Positions 14,572 to 24,322 of a DNA stretch of 32,440 nt are shown here, piece by piece. The stretch's first letter is position 1; each line of letters starts with the position of its first letter. The notes below the pieces were generated by a model that did no database searches, was not told the DNA's origin, and saw only the letters and a program-made list of their open reading frames with translations. This DNA is from Candidatus Helarchaeota archaeon (GTDB lineage Archaea > Asgardarchaeota > Lokiarchaeia > Helarchaeales > HEL-GB-A). The stretch covers positions 1-32,440 of the forward strand of contig JABXJU010000020.1 in assembly GCA_013375405.1 (NCBI GenBank). The letters are read 5' to 3'. A program made the translations under genes and the position numbers.

Positions 14572-15087
14572 GTGGCGATGAAAAAAAAGGATCCAGTTTT
14601 GATCTATGATACATCAGCATTCATTGGAGGAATGGATCCCCAAGCAATTCAAATACCGCAATGGACTACACCTGAGAATTTAGAGGAAATTCGAAATAAA
14701 AATACTAAAGAAATTCTAAAGATGGCTATAAAAACAGGAAGAATGAAATTGCGGTCTCCTACAGAGGAATTCATTAATAAAGCTATAACAGTCACAAAAA
14801 AAACTGGAGATTACTCAAAATTATCGAATATAGATGTAAAGGTACTTGCCTTGGCTTTAGAATTCCAAAGTGAAAATTGGAATCCGATAATCATGACAGA
14901 TGATTATTCAATACAGAATGTAGCAGCTTCTCTTAAAATCGAATATAAAGCTGTAACAGAAGCTGGGATTCGGTCACAACTACGATGGAAGATATATTGT
15001 CCGGGATGTGGCACGGAATATCCGACTGATACATCACTAAAAAAATGTGATATTTGTGGAACTAAGCTAAAGCGAAAGAGCTATTGA
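14572..15087 (+). CDS. nob1: Nob1-type endoribonuclease (PIN domain plus zinc ribbon)
   Basis: This protein of up to 171 residues has a PIN nuclease domain (about 8-135) and a C-terminal zinc ribbon. Acidic residues expected in the metal site are D13 ('LIYDTSAFI'), D88 ('SNIDVKVLALAL') and D110/D111 ('IIMTDDYSIQN'). Zinc ligands are C143, C146, C159 and C162. In archaea and eukaryotes Nob1 cuts the 3' end of the small-subunit rRNA during late ribosome maturation. The frame starts at GTG 14572; ATG 14578, two codons later, is equally good. Its place behind aIF5A and in front of FEN1 makes this an information-processing operon. Confidence 0.92.
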   Translation: MAMKKKDPVLIYDTSAFIGGMDPQAIQIPQWTTPENLEEIRNKNTKEILKMAIKTGRMKLRSPTEEFINKAITVTKKTGDYSKLSNIDVKVLALALEFQSENWNPIIMTDDYSIQNVAASLKIEYKAVTEAGIRSQLRWKIYCPGCGTEYPTDTSLKKCDICGTKLKRKSY

Positions 15088-15118
15088 TTTTCTATTTGTA
15101 TTAGTCAAGGGGAAAAAA

Positions 15119-16153
15119 GTGGGAGTAAAAATTAGAAGCCTCTTGGAAATAGAACCGATTAATTTTTCTATATTAAAAGGAAAACTTGTTGCAATTGATG
15201 CTGCAAATGCGCTATATCAATTTTTATCAATAATACAACCTACTACTGGACTCCCATTATTAGATAGTAAAAAACGAATTACATCCCATTTATCTGGACT
15301 TTTTTATCGTACAATAAATTTGATTGAAAAAGAAATTAGACCGATTTATGTTTTTGATGGAAAACCCCCAAAATTTAAAACTCAAACAATACGAGAGCGG
15401 AGAGCAGAGCGAGAAAGTGCGTATAATCAATGGAAAATTGCTATTGAAGAAGGCGATATAGAAACAGCAAGGAAATTTGGGCAAGCAGCTCATAGATTGA
15501 CAAGGGAAATGGTAGAAGATTCTAAAAAATTGCTGGAAGCAATGGGGATACCATTCGTCCAGGCATTTACAGAAGGTGAAGCCCAAGCGTCTTTCATGGT
15601 TCGTAATAAAAGGGCGTGGGCAGTCGCCTCTCAGGATTTTGATTCTCTCTTATTTGGTGCTCCAATAGTAGTCCGAAATTTATCATTGGCTGAGAGGCGT
15701 CGAATTCCACGTACTAATCAATATGTAAAAGTTGAGCCTGAAAGAATTAATATTGAGGAAAATCTACAAAAATTGAAAATATCTCGGGAACAACTCATAG
15801 ATATTGCCATTTTAATAGGTACTGATTTTAATAAAGGTATAAAAGGAGTGGGAGCGAAAACAGCTTTTAAACTCATTAACACTTATAAAGATTTGAAAAC
15901 AGTAATCAAAGAAAAATCATATGAATTTGAAAGATCTGAAGAAGAACTTGAAGAAATCAAGAATTTTTTCCTGCATCCCCAAATCACAGAGGAATATAAA
16001 ATAGAATTTAAGAGATCAAATAACAATTTAATAAAAAGGTTATTAATCGACGAACATCAATTTAGTACAGACCGTGTGGAAAGAGGAATAAAACGATTAG
16101 AGAAAGGCTATGCAATTAAACAGCAGAAAAGCTTGGATAAATGGTTTAGTTAA
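15119..16153 (+). CDS. fen: Flap endonuclease 1
   Basis: This 344-residue structure-specific nuclease removes 5' flaps during Okazaki-fragment maturation and base-excision repair. The N and I nuclease domains are complete, with metal ligands D27, D80, E152, E154, D173, D175 and D236 visible in their motifs ('AIDAANALYQF', 'YVFDGKPP', 'TEGEAQAS', 'ASQDFDSLLFG', 'IGTDFNKGIKG'). A helix-hairpin-helix follows at 'IKGVGAKTA'. The C-terminus 'QKSLDKWFS' is a PIP box for PCNA binding. The start is GTG at 15119, coding the family-typical MGVKI, with AAGGGGA 6 nt upstream. The stop is only 4 nt from the convergent surface-protein gene. Confidence 0.97.
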   Translation: MGVKIRSLLEIEPINFSILKGKLVAIDAANALYQFLSIIQPTTGLPLLDSKKRITSHLSGLFYRTINLIEKEIRPIYVFDGKPPKFKTQTIRERRAERESAYNQWKIAIEEGDIETARKFGQAAHRLTREMVEDSKKLLEAMGIPFVQAFTEGEAQASFMVRNKRAWAVASQDFDSLLFGAPIVVRNLSLAERRRIPRTNQYVKVEPERINIEENLQKLKISREQLIDIAILIGTDFNKGIKGVGAKTAFKLINTYKDLKTVIKEKSYEFERSEEELEEIKNFFLHPQITEEYKIEFKRSNNNLIKRLLIDEHQFSTDRVERGIKRLEKGYAIKQQKSLDKWFS

Positions 16154-16157
16154 TACT

Positions 16158-18611
16158 TTATTTTCCTTTTCTCATCTTTTCGGGAGGTTTGGGTGGTTGA
16201 GTGGATGCTTTTTTGAGGTATTGGATGATGTAAAAAGCAAATATACCAATACCAAGTCCTGCTAAGATACTTAGAAAAAGTTGGAGATATCCCATATTGC
16301 CTTGCCAACCAGTTTGAGGTTGAACCACTAAATAAGTTTGAAACTGAATTGTAAAATTGTTTGTAGTTTGAGTGAGATTTTCAACAATTTGGCAATTGAT
16401 TATTAATTCAATAGTCTGATTGATAGTGTTCTGGACGGATCTGGGAATAATCTCTATTTTAAAGGTAAGACTTTCACCCGGACTCAAGTATTTGAAATCA
16501 AAAGAATCAACATCCTTAAACCACCAATCCCAGTTGGAGTTATTTGTTATTATTTGGGGAGTGAAATCTTTCAATGTAGAATTTCCATAGTTTATAATTG
16601 TAAATTCGAGTATAACAGCAGCATCAGAAATAATTGAATAGTTTTCCCTTACGTCCACAATAGAAATATTGGTATTAAAAGTGACCATGGTTACAAATAT
16701 TTTATATACATTTGGATTATCGAATCCATCATATGAGAGGACACGTAATTCATGTGTTGAGTTATGAATTAAGGTGGATGCATTCCAGTAATATGTATAA
16801 TTACCTTCTTCATACCATGTAGCGTTTGTTTGCATATAGGTTATATTTCCGAATTCATCATATTCAAATATTTGCCCCAATTGCCCCGATAACACGGGGG
16901 CAATTGCTCCATCTATCCACAATTCCATTCGTTGAAAATTTTTAGCAATATCATATCCAGAAAGTTCTATCGGAACAATGAGATTCCAAATCTGTGATTC
17001 TCCTATATAACTATTATTTTCGAGCGAAATTATAGTGATTATAGGCCCAAAATAATCAACATTTAGGAGTATGCTACTTGAATTGGAATTTCCTGCCTTA
17101 TCATATACCGTTATATTTAATGGAACCAACCCATCAGGTAAAACAGTGGTATTGAACTTAAGAAAATATATTCCAGAAGAATTCCATGTATAATAAGTAT
17201 AATTTTCATGATGGAGTTCAATGCGATCGAAGGAAATTAAATCAAATCCCATAACCTTTAAGGTGATTTTTTCATTTTCCCGATTATACCATTCATCAGC
17301 TTTATAATGTGTTATATTATAAAGGATGTAGTCAATGCTTGCGTTAATAGCTGGACCAGTCGTATTAATAAAAAAGAAAATTTCGATACGATGACTCAAA
17401 CTACTGTTAATATATAAAGATTTATTAGAAGTACTTAGATAAAGAATATCTGAAACTTCATCTGTGTTATTAAATATTGTCGAATCGATAATTGTAAAGT
17501 TCTCAGCAACCCAATTCCAAATTTTCCAACCCGCTTGAAGAATTGAAGAGTCTGAATACCCTATTTTTCCTTCCAAAGTGATACTGAGGGTGTTTAACAT
17601 ATCTGTGGTCAAATTCCATTGGGAGAGATTTAGTCCATAAGCTACTTGTAAGAAGCCACTACTGCCGTTATAAAACGAATGATAATTCGAGTTGTTATAA
17701 AAAGTATTTGTAAAATTATTCATGAAATTACTTGCGCTGATGATATTACTCGTGAGAGTTTGATTGTCTTGAACAAACGTAGTTAAATTTTTATAGGAAT
17801 TAATAAAGGCCATGTAGGGTGCAGTATTATCAACTCGAATGGATTCAAGTATAATAGTATCCTTATTTGTAGGATTTGCGTTATCCCATGCAGTAAAATT
17901 TATCGTAAAATAGGAAGAGGGCTCTGCAATATTATAATCTGGAAGTGATGAAACATCCCATAGAAATGTCTCATTCAAATTTGTACTTGTAAATCTTTCT
18001 AGAAGTGTGCCATTCCCCATATAGATGCTTAAATTTGCCTGTTTGAGTCCGCTTCCTGCTTCAATTATTGTAGTGTTTATTTGAATAAGACCGGAAACAT
18101 ATGAATTATTATCTAAAGTTAAGATTTCGGCAATAGGTTTCACCGTATCATTCATGTAAAATTGATAATATCCAGATTGACTCCAATCTCCCAATCCATT
18201 TTTTGCATGGATAGTGAAATTAACATAAGAGCCATGCGCAGGACCATTAGGCGAGTCCCAAATAGAATTTAGAATGTTGTATGAATATAAATCATCACTT
18301 ACATGGATCATGGTAAAATTGGCACCCCATCCAGCATATACATCATTATCAGCATTATAATTGATCCATACTTCAAGAATGCCCCAGGGATCGGTTACTT
18401 GTGCTGTTATTGTTACATTATCATATAACTCTGGTTTTTCGGGCGTATAGACTACATTAGTAATTTCTGGTCCTTGAAAACAATAAATTGGTGAATCTTC
18501 TAGGGAAGTAGTTTTGGTGATAATAAAAGTAAAATGAATAGAAATAAATGTAATTAGAAGTATGAGAATGAGACCTATGCAAAATATTTGTTTCCTTTGT
18601 ATATTTTTCAC
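16158..18611 (-). CDS. Membrane-anchored surface protein with Ig-like domains
   Basis: This 817-residue secreted protein has an N-terminal signal or anchor helix (residues 11-33) and a C-terminal transmembrane helix (about 775-800, 'LSILAGLGIGIFAFYIIQYL') followed by a short basic cytoplasmic tail, 'KKASTQPPKPPEKMRKGK'. The body is all-beta and very rich in Asn, Ser, Thr and Tyr, with dozens of N-x-S/T sequons. Ig-like units start at 'VVYTPEKPELYDNVTITAQV'. A CARDB/NEW3-like domain precedes the anchor ('VILEFTIINYGNSTL', 'YLSPGESLTFKIEI'). It follows the 1239-residue gene by 17 nt, so they form one operon and probably one cell-surface layer or adhesion complex. Confidence 0.8.
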   Translation of the reverse strand: MKNIQRKQIFCIGLILILLITFISIHFTFIITKTTSLEDSPIYCFQGPEITNVVYTPEKPELYDNVTITAQVTDPWGILEVWINYNADNDVYAGWGANFTMIHVSDDLYSYNILNSIWDSPNGPAHGSYVNFTIHAKNGLGDWSQSGYYQFYMNDTVKPIAEILTLDNNSYVSGLIQINTTIIEAGSGLKQANLSIYMGNGTLLERFTSTNLNETFLWDVSSLPDYNIAEPSSYFTINFTAWDNANPTNKDTIILESIRVDNTAPYMAFINSYKNLTTFVQDNQTLTSNIISASNFMNNFTNTFYNNSNYHSFYNGSSGFLQVAYGLNLSQWNLTTDMLNTLSITLEGKIGYSDSSILQAGWKIWNWVAENFTIIDSTIFNNTDEVSDILYLSTSNKSLYINSSLSHRIEIFFFINTTGPAINASIDYILYNITHYKADEWYNRENEKITLKVMGFDLISFDRIELHHENYTYYTWNSSGIYFLKFNTTVLPDGLVPLNITVYDKAGNSNSSSILLNVDYFGPIITIISLENNSYIGESQIWNLIVPIELSGYDIAKNFQRMELWIDGAIAPVLSGQLGQIFEYDEFGNITYMQTNATWYEEGNYTYYWNASTLIHNSTHELRVLSYDGFDNPNVYKIFVTMVTFNTNISIVDVRENYSIISDAAVILEFTIINYGNSTLKDFTPQIITNNSNWDWWFKDVDSFDFKYLSPGESLTFKIEIIPRSVQNTINQTIELIINCQIVENLTQTTNNFTIQFQTYLVVQPQTGWQGNMGYLQLFLSILAGLGIGIFAFYIIQYLKKASTQPPKPPEKMRKGK

Positions 18612-18628
18612 TTAGGACTCACTTCCAT

Positions 18629-21600
18629 TTAGGATTGTTCACTCCCTACTTCTGCTTCTTTTGGGAAAAATGACCAAAATAGTACTATTGCAACTGCTAG
18701 TGCAATTAATATGATAATGAAAATAATTACCCAATCTATTCCTTCTTCGGGGTAGCGTGCGGTGAAAATATCACTCGATATTTCTGTTATTGAGGTCTGT
18801 GAATCATTAAAATAGATTTTAAGATAATATTGACCTTCTTCTAATGAAGGTGATGCAAAGTTGATAGCTTGCCACTCTGAACCATTCCAAGAAAGTTGTC
18901 CCGAAATTCCTGTGGTCTGATTTAAAATATCAAATATTTCAAAATAAGATACTAAGGCTGTTAAATTCGTTAAATAGCCATGGCCGGAGTAGCTACTCTG
19001 AGCTGTAATATGAAGCATATTCAGGGTCTTTGTGTTGTTATTAAAAGTTATAGTAGGACCTGTAATATTAATCACATGAGTTACAGTAAAAATAACTGAA
19101 AGGCTTGAATTTGCCGTAGCATAATAAGAAGTAAAATTACATAAAAGACGATAGTCTCCAACGGACAAGAGGGACGCGTCAGCATTTATTGCAATCCATC
19201 GCGTCCCGTTCCATTCTAAATTACCTGTAATGCTCGTTGAATTCCCATTATTTAAATAAATTCGATAATATCCACTACCATAATCAGAAGAATCGAAGTT
19301 TCGGTGTAAATAATAGGTTGAATTAACAAAACAAGAAATATTAAGATGTTGGTCCATGTTATTAATATAATTAATTATGGGGGTACTCACATTCAAACTA
19401 TGTACCACAGTAAAATTCGTCGTATCTTTACTTCCTTTAGAAGTTGCGGCAGTAGGGTCCGCAAAATTAACCATAGCGTAATATTCGCCCGCAGGCAACG
19501 TAGTCATATTTACTAACGCTTGCCAGTTCGACCCGGTATATGTAAGATTCCCACCCAAATTAGGATTTTGTACTGCTGTTTGGTTATTCCGATAATAAAA
19601 TCGGTAATTGTGGTGAGTTATATTCGCTTGTGTATGATTCTGGAAAGTACTTTCAGCATGAGCTACAGTAATATTCAATGTTTGGTTGAAACCCCCTATA
19701 TATTCGAGAGAAATTCCAGTTATAATAATTTTATGAACTACATTAAATGGAGAGGAATTTATTGCTGCACCTTCTTCGACATCTATACTAGTGATATTAA
19801 CATGAATGTAAAATATGCTTTCGGGATACATTGAGAGATCGATGCTCGTGTTTCGCCAGTCATCAAATGTTGAATTATATGTCAACCCTCCGTAAATACC
19901 AAGAGATTCGTGGGAAGTGTAATTAAACATCTCAAAATAAGTTGAAAGCACGGTTGTATCATTAATGTGATGATATCCCATAAAGCTATCTGTTGCTATA
20001 ATGCCTATAATATCAACAGTGGCAATATCAGGATTGAATATTGGCGTGGGCACATATAAGGTTATGACATGTTTAATGGTAAAACTACCTGTTGTATTCC
20101 GAGTTGCCGATGCGTTATATAAACTTGAAATTACTGAAAAATTAACCATAACATAATATTCGCCTTCTGGGAGGCTTGCAGTGGAAATATCAGCTTTCCA
20201 TGAAGATGAAGCTTCGCTCCAAGTGGCAAGGCCGGTGACGGGAGTTAATTCTAAGTTTGAGTTATTAACAATAGTGCATAATACTACTGCATCTTCATTT
20301 TCTTCAATAGGAGTGCCAATACCATTTCCATAGTAACTTGTATTAGCTTGGACTTCAACGGTGGCAATTTGAGATTCATTACCAAGATATGAAAAGGATA
20401 GCGAGGTTATGTTTAAGATATGTTCAACCCAAAATGTAGATGAATCGAGTGACCCAGATGTATTATAAAATTGGGAATTATTAGTAAAAGAAAGTTGAAC
20501 ATAATGATACCCTTCGGTTAGATTTGCTGCAATTATGCTTGTATTCCAAGAAGATCCAGTCCAACTTAACTTACCTGAAAGCCTTGGGCAGCCACATAGG
20601 GTATAATATATTTGAAAAGACGCAATAGAGTCATTTTCTTGAATTGGTCTTCCAACACCATATCCCTGAAAACTAGTATTTGCTAATCCTCCAATTTCTA
20701 ATTGTTGAGTCCATTGGTCCGTATAACTAACATACACTTGATTTACTTCGATTAAATGCTCTACCGTAAAAATATCCAAAGTGGATGGCGAAACATTGCC
20801 AATTCCATACATGTTTGTTGAATAATCTTCAAAATATCCCAAAACAAAATAAGAGCCATCATATAAGGTTGATACATCGATATTGCTGGCGTTCCAAGTT
20901 TGTGAAATTGAGTTATAAACAAGATTTCCAGTAAGGGAGCTATTTCCCTTTAAAGTACTATCATAGATAGAATAGGTGAAAACATCCAAACTAGTGGAAT
21001 TATCCACTGTAATACCGGTAATGTCAATTTTTTGGGTCATCCCACCAATATATGAAATAGTTGCAGCGGAAACAGATAAATTCCCTAGAACAAAAAACCG
21101 ATTCGACTTTGGACTAGTTCCGACCGCATTTCCATTATTATCTTCAAAATTTGCTCTGACATAATATGCACCGGGATTCAAGCCTGTTACATCAAGATTT
21201 AATTTACTCCATTCGCCATTTCCATCAGAGTCAGTTAAAGATCCATTTTGCCAGGCGATCGAATCATCAATTTCTCGATAAATCGTATACTCTGCTTTTT
21301 CTGGTTGATAAGAAGTTCCATTATAAGTATAACCATCCATACTTGCATAGACGCCAGAAATATCTAAGTCCATAGTGCTATTATCAAAATTAATTGTTGG
21401 ATGGGTAACGGTAATTTCATTGCTTGAATTTATCCACTGAATACTGTAATTAGTCTGATCATTGAAAAAGTCAGCAGGTTTTATTAAAAGCACGTGTAAG
21501 CCTGGAGTAGGAGGAATATAGGTCAATATTACAGGATTTGTGTGACCAGAAGTTGTCACAGTGCTATTTTGCAGTGCCATATCGCCGTTATTAGTATAGT

Positions 21601-22348
21601 TATAGAGCTCAAGAATTAATGTTTTGCCTGCAGATTCAATATCCAAGATTATCTTAACAGGTTGAGCTGGTATGTCAAGTAAATACGCATCAATAGCATC
21701 ATTATTTACGTTTAGTTTCCATTCAAAGCGGCCCGTTCTATTCTCATTTCTCGTTAAATTAACGATTTCCTCTTCTATGAATTGGATAAAGTATTGCTTT
21801 GAATCCAATGCCCAACTGCCCATTCCAGTAGACTCATTACTATAATAACTATACCCACTCTCAATGCCTGTATAATGGATAGAGGTGGGAGCACTGCTTA
21901 CCCCAATTAATCGAATTAAATGATTACCACGGGATGTTAAGTAAGGATCTTCAAGAAAGTAATGTGTATAATCATTCTTATTACCACTAGAATTATAGAT
22001 ATCGAGATTTGAACTCGATGCAATTACACTCGAGCTATCATCCACTGCTTGAACTTTGATTACTGTGTCAGCATACGTATGATAATAAAAGGTGGCTCCT
22101 GCAATGATTCGCAGCGTTGTATCTGTAATATTTCGCATTTCTTGGACATATTGGAAGGCAGAACCGGATTGATAGTAAATATTTATTTCGCCACTTGAAG
22201 TTTCAGACTCATAGTTATCATAAATGGTATGGGATGTCGCCATGCTTGGAAGTATGAAAACATATGGCAATAAAATAAGAAGCAAGAATAAAATTCCAGC
22301 ATTTCGTCTATTCCACAATACTTTCACGCGTATCCTTCCAAGATTCAT
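18629..22348 (-). CDS. Giant surface protein with eight ~110-residue repeats
   Basis: This protein of 1239 residues has an N-terminal signal helix (about 15-35) and a C-terminal transmembrane helix (about 1197-1220) with a short tail, 'FFPKEAEVGSEQS'. Residues about 205-305 resemble a PPC-type beta domain ('FEWKLNVNNDAIDAYLLDIP'). From about 311 to 1197 I count eight divergent tandem repeats. Each has a strand pair ending in a 'G.L.W.GS.W'-like motif, then 'L.EG.YYV...F', and ends with 'F.V.H.I.I'. Sequons are very frequent, so heavy N-glycosylation is expected. It is the first gene of a minus-strand pair with the 817-residue anchored protein, suggesting a stalk-like surface structure. Whether it is the S-layer protein itself is open. 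Confidence 0.8.
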   Translation of the reverse strand: MNLGRIRVKVLWNRRNAGILFLLLILLPYVFILPSMATSHTIYDNYESETSSGEINIYYQSGSAFQYVQEMRNITDTTLRIIAGATFYYHTYADTVIKVQAVDDSSSVIASSSNLDIYNSSGNKNDYTHYFLEDPYLTSRGNHLIRLIGVSSAPTSIHYTGIESGYSYYSNESTGMGSWALDSKQYFIQFIEEEIVNLTRNENRTGRFEWKLNVNNDAIDAYLLDIPAQPVKIILDIESAGKTLILELYNYTNNGDMALQNSTVTTSGHTNPVILTYIPPTPGLHVLLIKPADFFNDQTNYSIQWINSSNEITVTHPTINFDNSTMDLDISGVYASMDGYTYNGTSYQPEKAEYTIYREIDDSIAWQNGSLTDSDGNGEWSKLNLDVTGLNPGAYYVRANFEDNNGNAVGTSPKSNRFFVLGNLSVSAATISYIGGMTQKIDITGITVDNSTSLDVFTYSIYDSTLKGNSSLTGNLVYNSISQTWNASNIDVSTLYDGSYFVLGYFEDYSTNMYGIGNVSPSTLDIFTVEHLIEVNQVYVSYTDQWTQQLEIGGLANTSFQGYGVGRPIQENDSIASFQIYYTLCGCPRLSGKLSWTGSSWNTSIIAANLTEGYHYVQLSFTNNSQFYNTSGSLDSSTFWVEHILNITSLSFSYLGNESQIATVEVQANTSYYGNGIGTPIEENEDAVVLCTIVNNSNLELTPVTGLATWSEASSSWKADISTASLPEGEYYVMVNFSVISSLYNASATRNTTGSFTIKHVITLYVPTPIFNPDIATVDIIGIIATDSFMGYHHINDTTVLSTYFEMFNYTSHESLGIYGGLTYNSTFDDWRNTSIDLSMYPESIFYIHVNITSIDVEEGAAINSSPFNVVHKIIITGISLEYIGGFNQTLNITVAHAESTFQNHTQANITHHNYRFYYRNNQTAVQNPNLGGNLTYTGSNWQALVNMTTLPAGEYYAMVNFADPTAATSKGSKDTTNFTVVHSLNVSTPIINYINNMDQHLNISCFVNSTYYLHRNFDSSDYGSGYYRIYLNNGNSTSITGNLEWNGTRWIAINADASLLSVGDYRLLCNFTSYYATANSSLSVIFTVTHVINITGPTITFNNNTKTLNMLHITAQSSYSGHGYLTNLTALVSYFEIFDILNQTTGISGQLSWNGSEWQAINFASPSLEEGQYYLKIYFNDSQTSITEISSDIFTARYPEEGIDWVIIFIIILIALAVAIVLFWSFFPKEAEVGSEQS

Positions 22349-22533
22349 CCGGATTTTAATTAAACATTAATCAATACCGATTAAAATGTGATATCTTTTC
22401 GGTTTTTCGATAAAAAAATTATAGTTTCGAAGGAACCTTCTATCTTAACACATCACTCTTTAAAAAAAAACAAGCGAAACCATATTTAATTATTATGATG
22501 CAATTATTTGGTTAAATTCAGAATGTTAATTGG
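22349..22533. promoter_or_regulatory. Divergent promoter region
   Basis: This short spacer must carry promoters for the surface-protein operon (minus) and the B3/B4 gene (plus). GAAGG-AA-CCTTC at 22429-22440 is a 5-bp inverted repeat between them. A plus-strand TATA-like CATATTTAATTA lies near 22481-22492, and an AT-rich run at 22410-22422 could serve the minus strand. Confidence 0.4.
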
Positions 22534-23238
22534 GTGTTTTTGATGGATGTGATTTGGGATCCAGTGGTGAAAAAACGGATCGAGCCATTCTCAATTGGGA
22601 TCGGAACGATAAAGAATATAGAAGTGGTAAATCAAGCAAGAGGATTAGATCTCATTAGGAAAAGGATTTTTGAAAATATTAAGAATAATTTTACAATAGA
22701 GAATATTAAAGATTCATCTATTGTTAAGGTTTATAGGAAGTTTTATTGGCAATATTTGAATATAGACCCAACAAAAATTCGTCCTTCAGGAGAAGCCCTC
22801 GTAAGACGTGTATTAAATAATCAAAAGATCCCAATCATTAATAATATCGTTTATAGTATTAATCTGGTTTCAATTCAGACTCAGTTATCCTTCTCAGGCT
22901 TTGATTTTTCAAAAGTTAAACCTCCTTTTAAAATAAGATATGCACAACCAGAAGAAGTATTTCAGGGAATTGGGACAAGACATCGGATTTTAACGGGCAA
23001 TGAACTACTACTTGCGGATACTGAAAAAGTTTTATGCATTTATGCGTATGGCGATGGCGATGAAACCAAAATAACAACGAAAACTACAAATATTTTATTG
23101 GTTGATTATGGGGTTCCGAATATTTCTGCTGACATTTTAGAAAATGGGATTAAATCGGGGCTAAATTATATTCAGGAGACAGGAGGAGGAGAAATCGGAG
23201 AGATAAAAATTACCAAGAGCGTTCATCAGGAGCTCTAG
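22534..23238 (+). CDS. B3/B4-domain protein (PheRS-beta-type editing domain)
   Basis: This 234-residue stand-alone protein matches the B3/B4 domain of the phenylalanyl-tRNA synthetase beta subunit, which hydrolyses mischarged Tyr-tRNA. Visible signatures are 'YWQYLNIDPTKIRPSGEALV', 'INNIVYSINLVSIQTQLSFS' and 'LTGNELLLADTEKVLCIYAY'. Free B3/B4 proteins are widespread; some are thought to edit amino acids in trans, but the role is not established. GTG 22534 opens the frame; ATG 22543, three codons in, is an equal candidate. The last 29 nt overlap the 3' end of the convergent membrane-protein gene. Confidence 0.85.
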   Translation: MFLMDVIWDPVVKKRIEPFSIGIGTIKNIEVVNQARGLDLIRKRIFENIKNNFTIENIKDSSIVKVYRKFYWQYLNIDPTKIRPSGEALVRRVLNNQKIPIINNIVYSINLVSIQTQLSFSGFDFSKVKPPFKIRYAQPEEVFQGIGTRHRILTGNELLLADTEKVLCIYAYGDGDETKITTKTTNILLVDYGVPNISADILENGIKSGLNYIQETGGGEIGEIKITKSVHQEL

Positions 23239-24316
23239 CCACTGCTACTAAGAATACAATGATGAAAATGATACTTGCAATTAGGATAGTTGTAGTTATT
23301 AATTCAATTGGATAGCCTTCTGTGGCAGAAAAGAGAGCTTCAATGCCTTTATTCATAGCAACTGTCATTATTCGATACCCCTCAATTCCCAAGAAAAGTA
23401 CCGCATAAAGGTAACCAAGAATAGAAGGGCGAATCCCTGCCTGTCGACTTTTAATGAGTCCAATTAAAAAAATAAGAATGGCTATTGCAAGACATACAAG
23501 GCTAATTATTAGATAGAGCCAAGAAAAAAATTCTACAGGGTTGGGTGGAAAAGTTTGCAACCAAATTAAGGTAAAAATGATAAATAGAATTAGTTCTAAG
23601 AGAATTATTGCTCTTCTGGGAGTTTTATCATAAGTAGTGCCATATGCTCCGCGTTCAAATTCTGAAGATCCTGAATATATGAAGTATAAAAGACTACCAA
23701 TAGTAAGGGCATTAACTACAACAATTGAGAAACTATAGATATAGGGAACATAATTGCCCCATTGCCCCCATAAATGATTCCAGAATACAGTGTAATCATT
23801 CCAGAATTCTATTTGTATTAAAACTGGAAAAGTTAGGAAAAGACCAAAAATTATTAATCCGTAGCAGAAAAGGACCGATTTACCTCGTTCAAATGCCCAA
23901 TCTGATTTTACCACAACATTCCATGCAAGGACAAAAAAGCCAAAAATTGCGAAAATTGAAGATACTAACGGAATAATGAAAAAGCCAAGCATAATTACTG
24001 CATTGACTCCGTAAAAAATTAGCCATCGAGTAGGGATAGGGCTCGTCTCTTCTTTAATGATTGAATAAGAATTCGATATTTTATTACGTAAAACATAGAT
24101 GAAAATCCACCAAGTAAATGAAAAGCAAAGCGGAAAAATTACATAGATAGTTAGAGTTTCTCCTATTGCTTGAAATAAACCTAAATTTAGAGTGAGTTCG
24201 CCTTCTACATTTACGAAATAGATTAATAGAAAGAAATAAATGGGAATAATAATGACAAGGACTACTACTATAATACGCATTACATCGTAACCTCTCCATT
24301 CAGTCATATTTCTCAC
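23210..24316 (-). CDS. Polytopic membrane protein, about ten TM segments, unknown function
   Basis: I do not recognise this 368-residue protein. About ten hydrophobic segments span most of its length, from 'IIVVVLVIIIPIYFFLLIYF' near the N-terminus to 'TTTILIASIIFIIVFLVAVA' near the end, with short loops and no sizeable soluble domain. No transporter or enzyme motif is evident. It begins 6 nt after the stop of the OMP decarboxylase gene, so the two are co-transcribed. Its 3' end overlaps the convergent B3/B4 gene by 29 nt. Confidence 0.7.
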   Translation of the reverse strand: MRNMTEWRGYDVMRIIVVVLVIIIPIYFFLLIYFVNVEGELTLNLGLFQAIGETLTIYVIFPLCFSFTWWIFIYVLRNKISNSYSIIKEETSPIPTRWLIFYGVNAVIMLGFFIIPLVSSIFAIFGFFVLAWNVVVKSDWAFERGKSVLFCYGLIIFGLFLTFPVLIQIEFWNDYTVFWNHLWGQWGNYVPYIYSFSIVVVNALTIGSLLYFIYSGSSEFERGAYGTTYDKTPRRAIILLELILFIIFTLIWLQTFPPNPVEFFSWLYLIISLVCLAIAILIFLIGLIKSRQAGIRPSILGYLYAVLFLGIEGYRIMTVAMNKGIEALFSATEGYPIELITTTILIASIIFIIVFLVAVARAPDERSW

Positions 24317-24322
24317 CCAAAC

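Noticed and set aside
19520..19834. 104-residue plus-strand ORF inside the 1239-residue surface protein
   Set aside because: Shadow of the repeat-rich gene on the minus strand; no promoter or domain.
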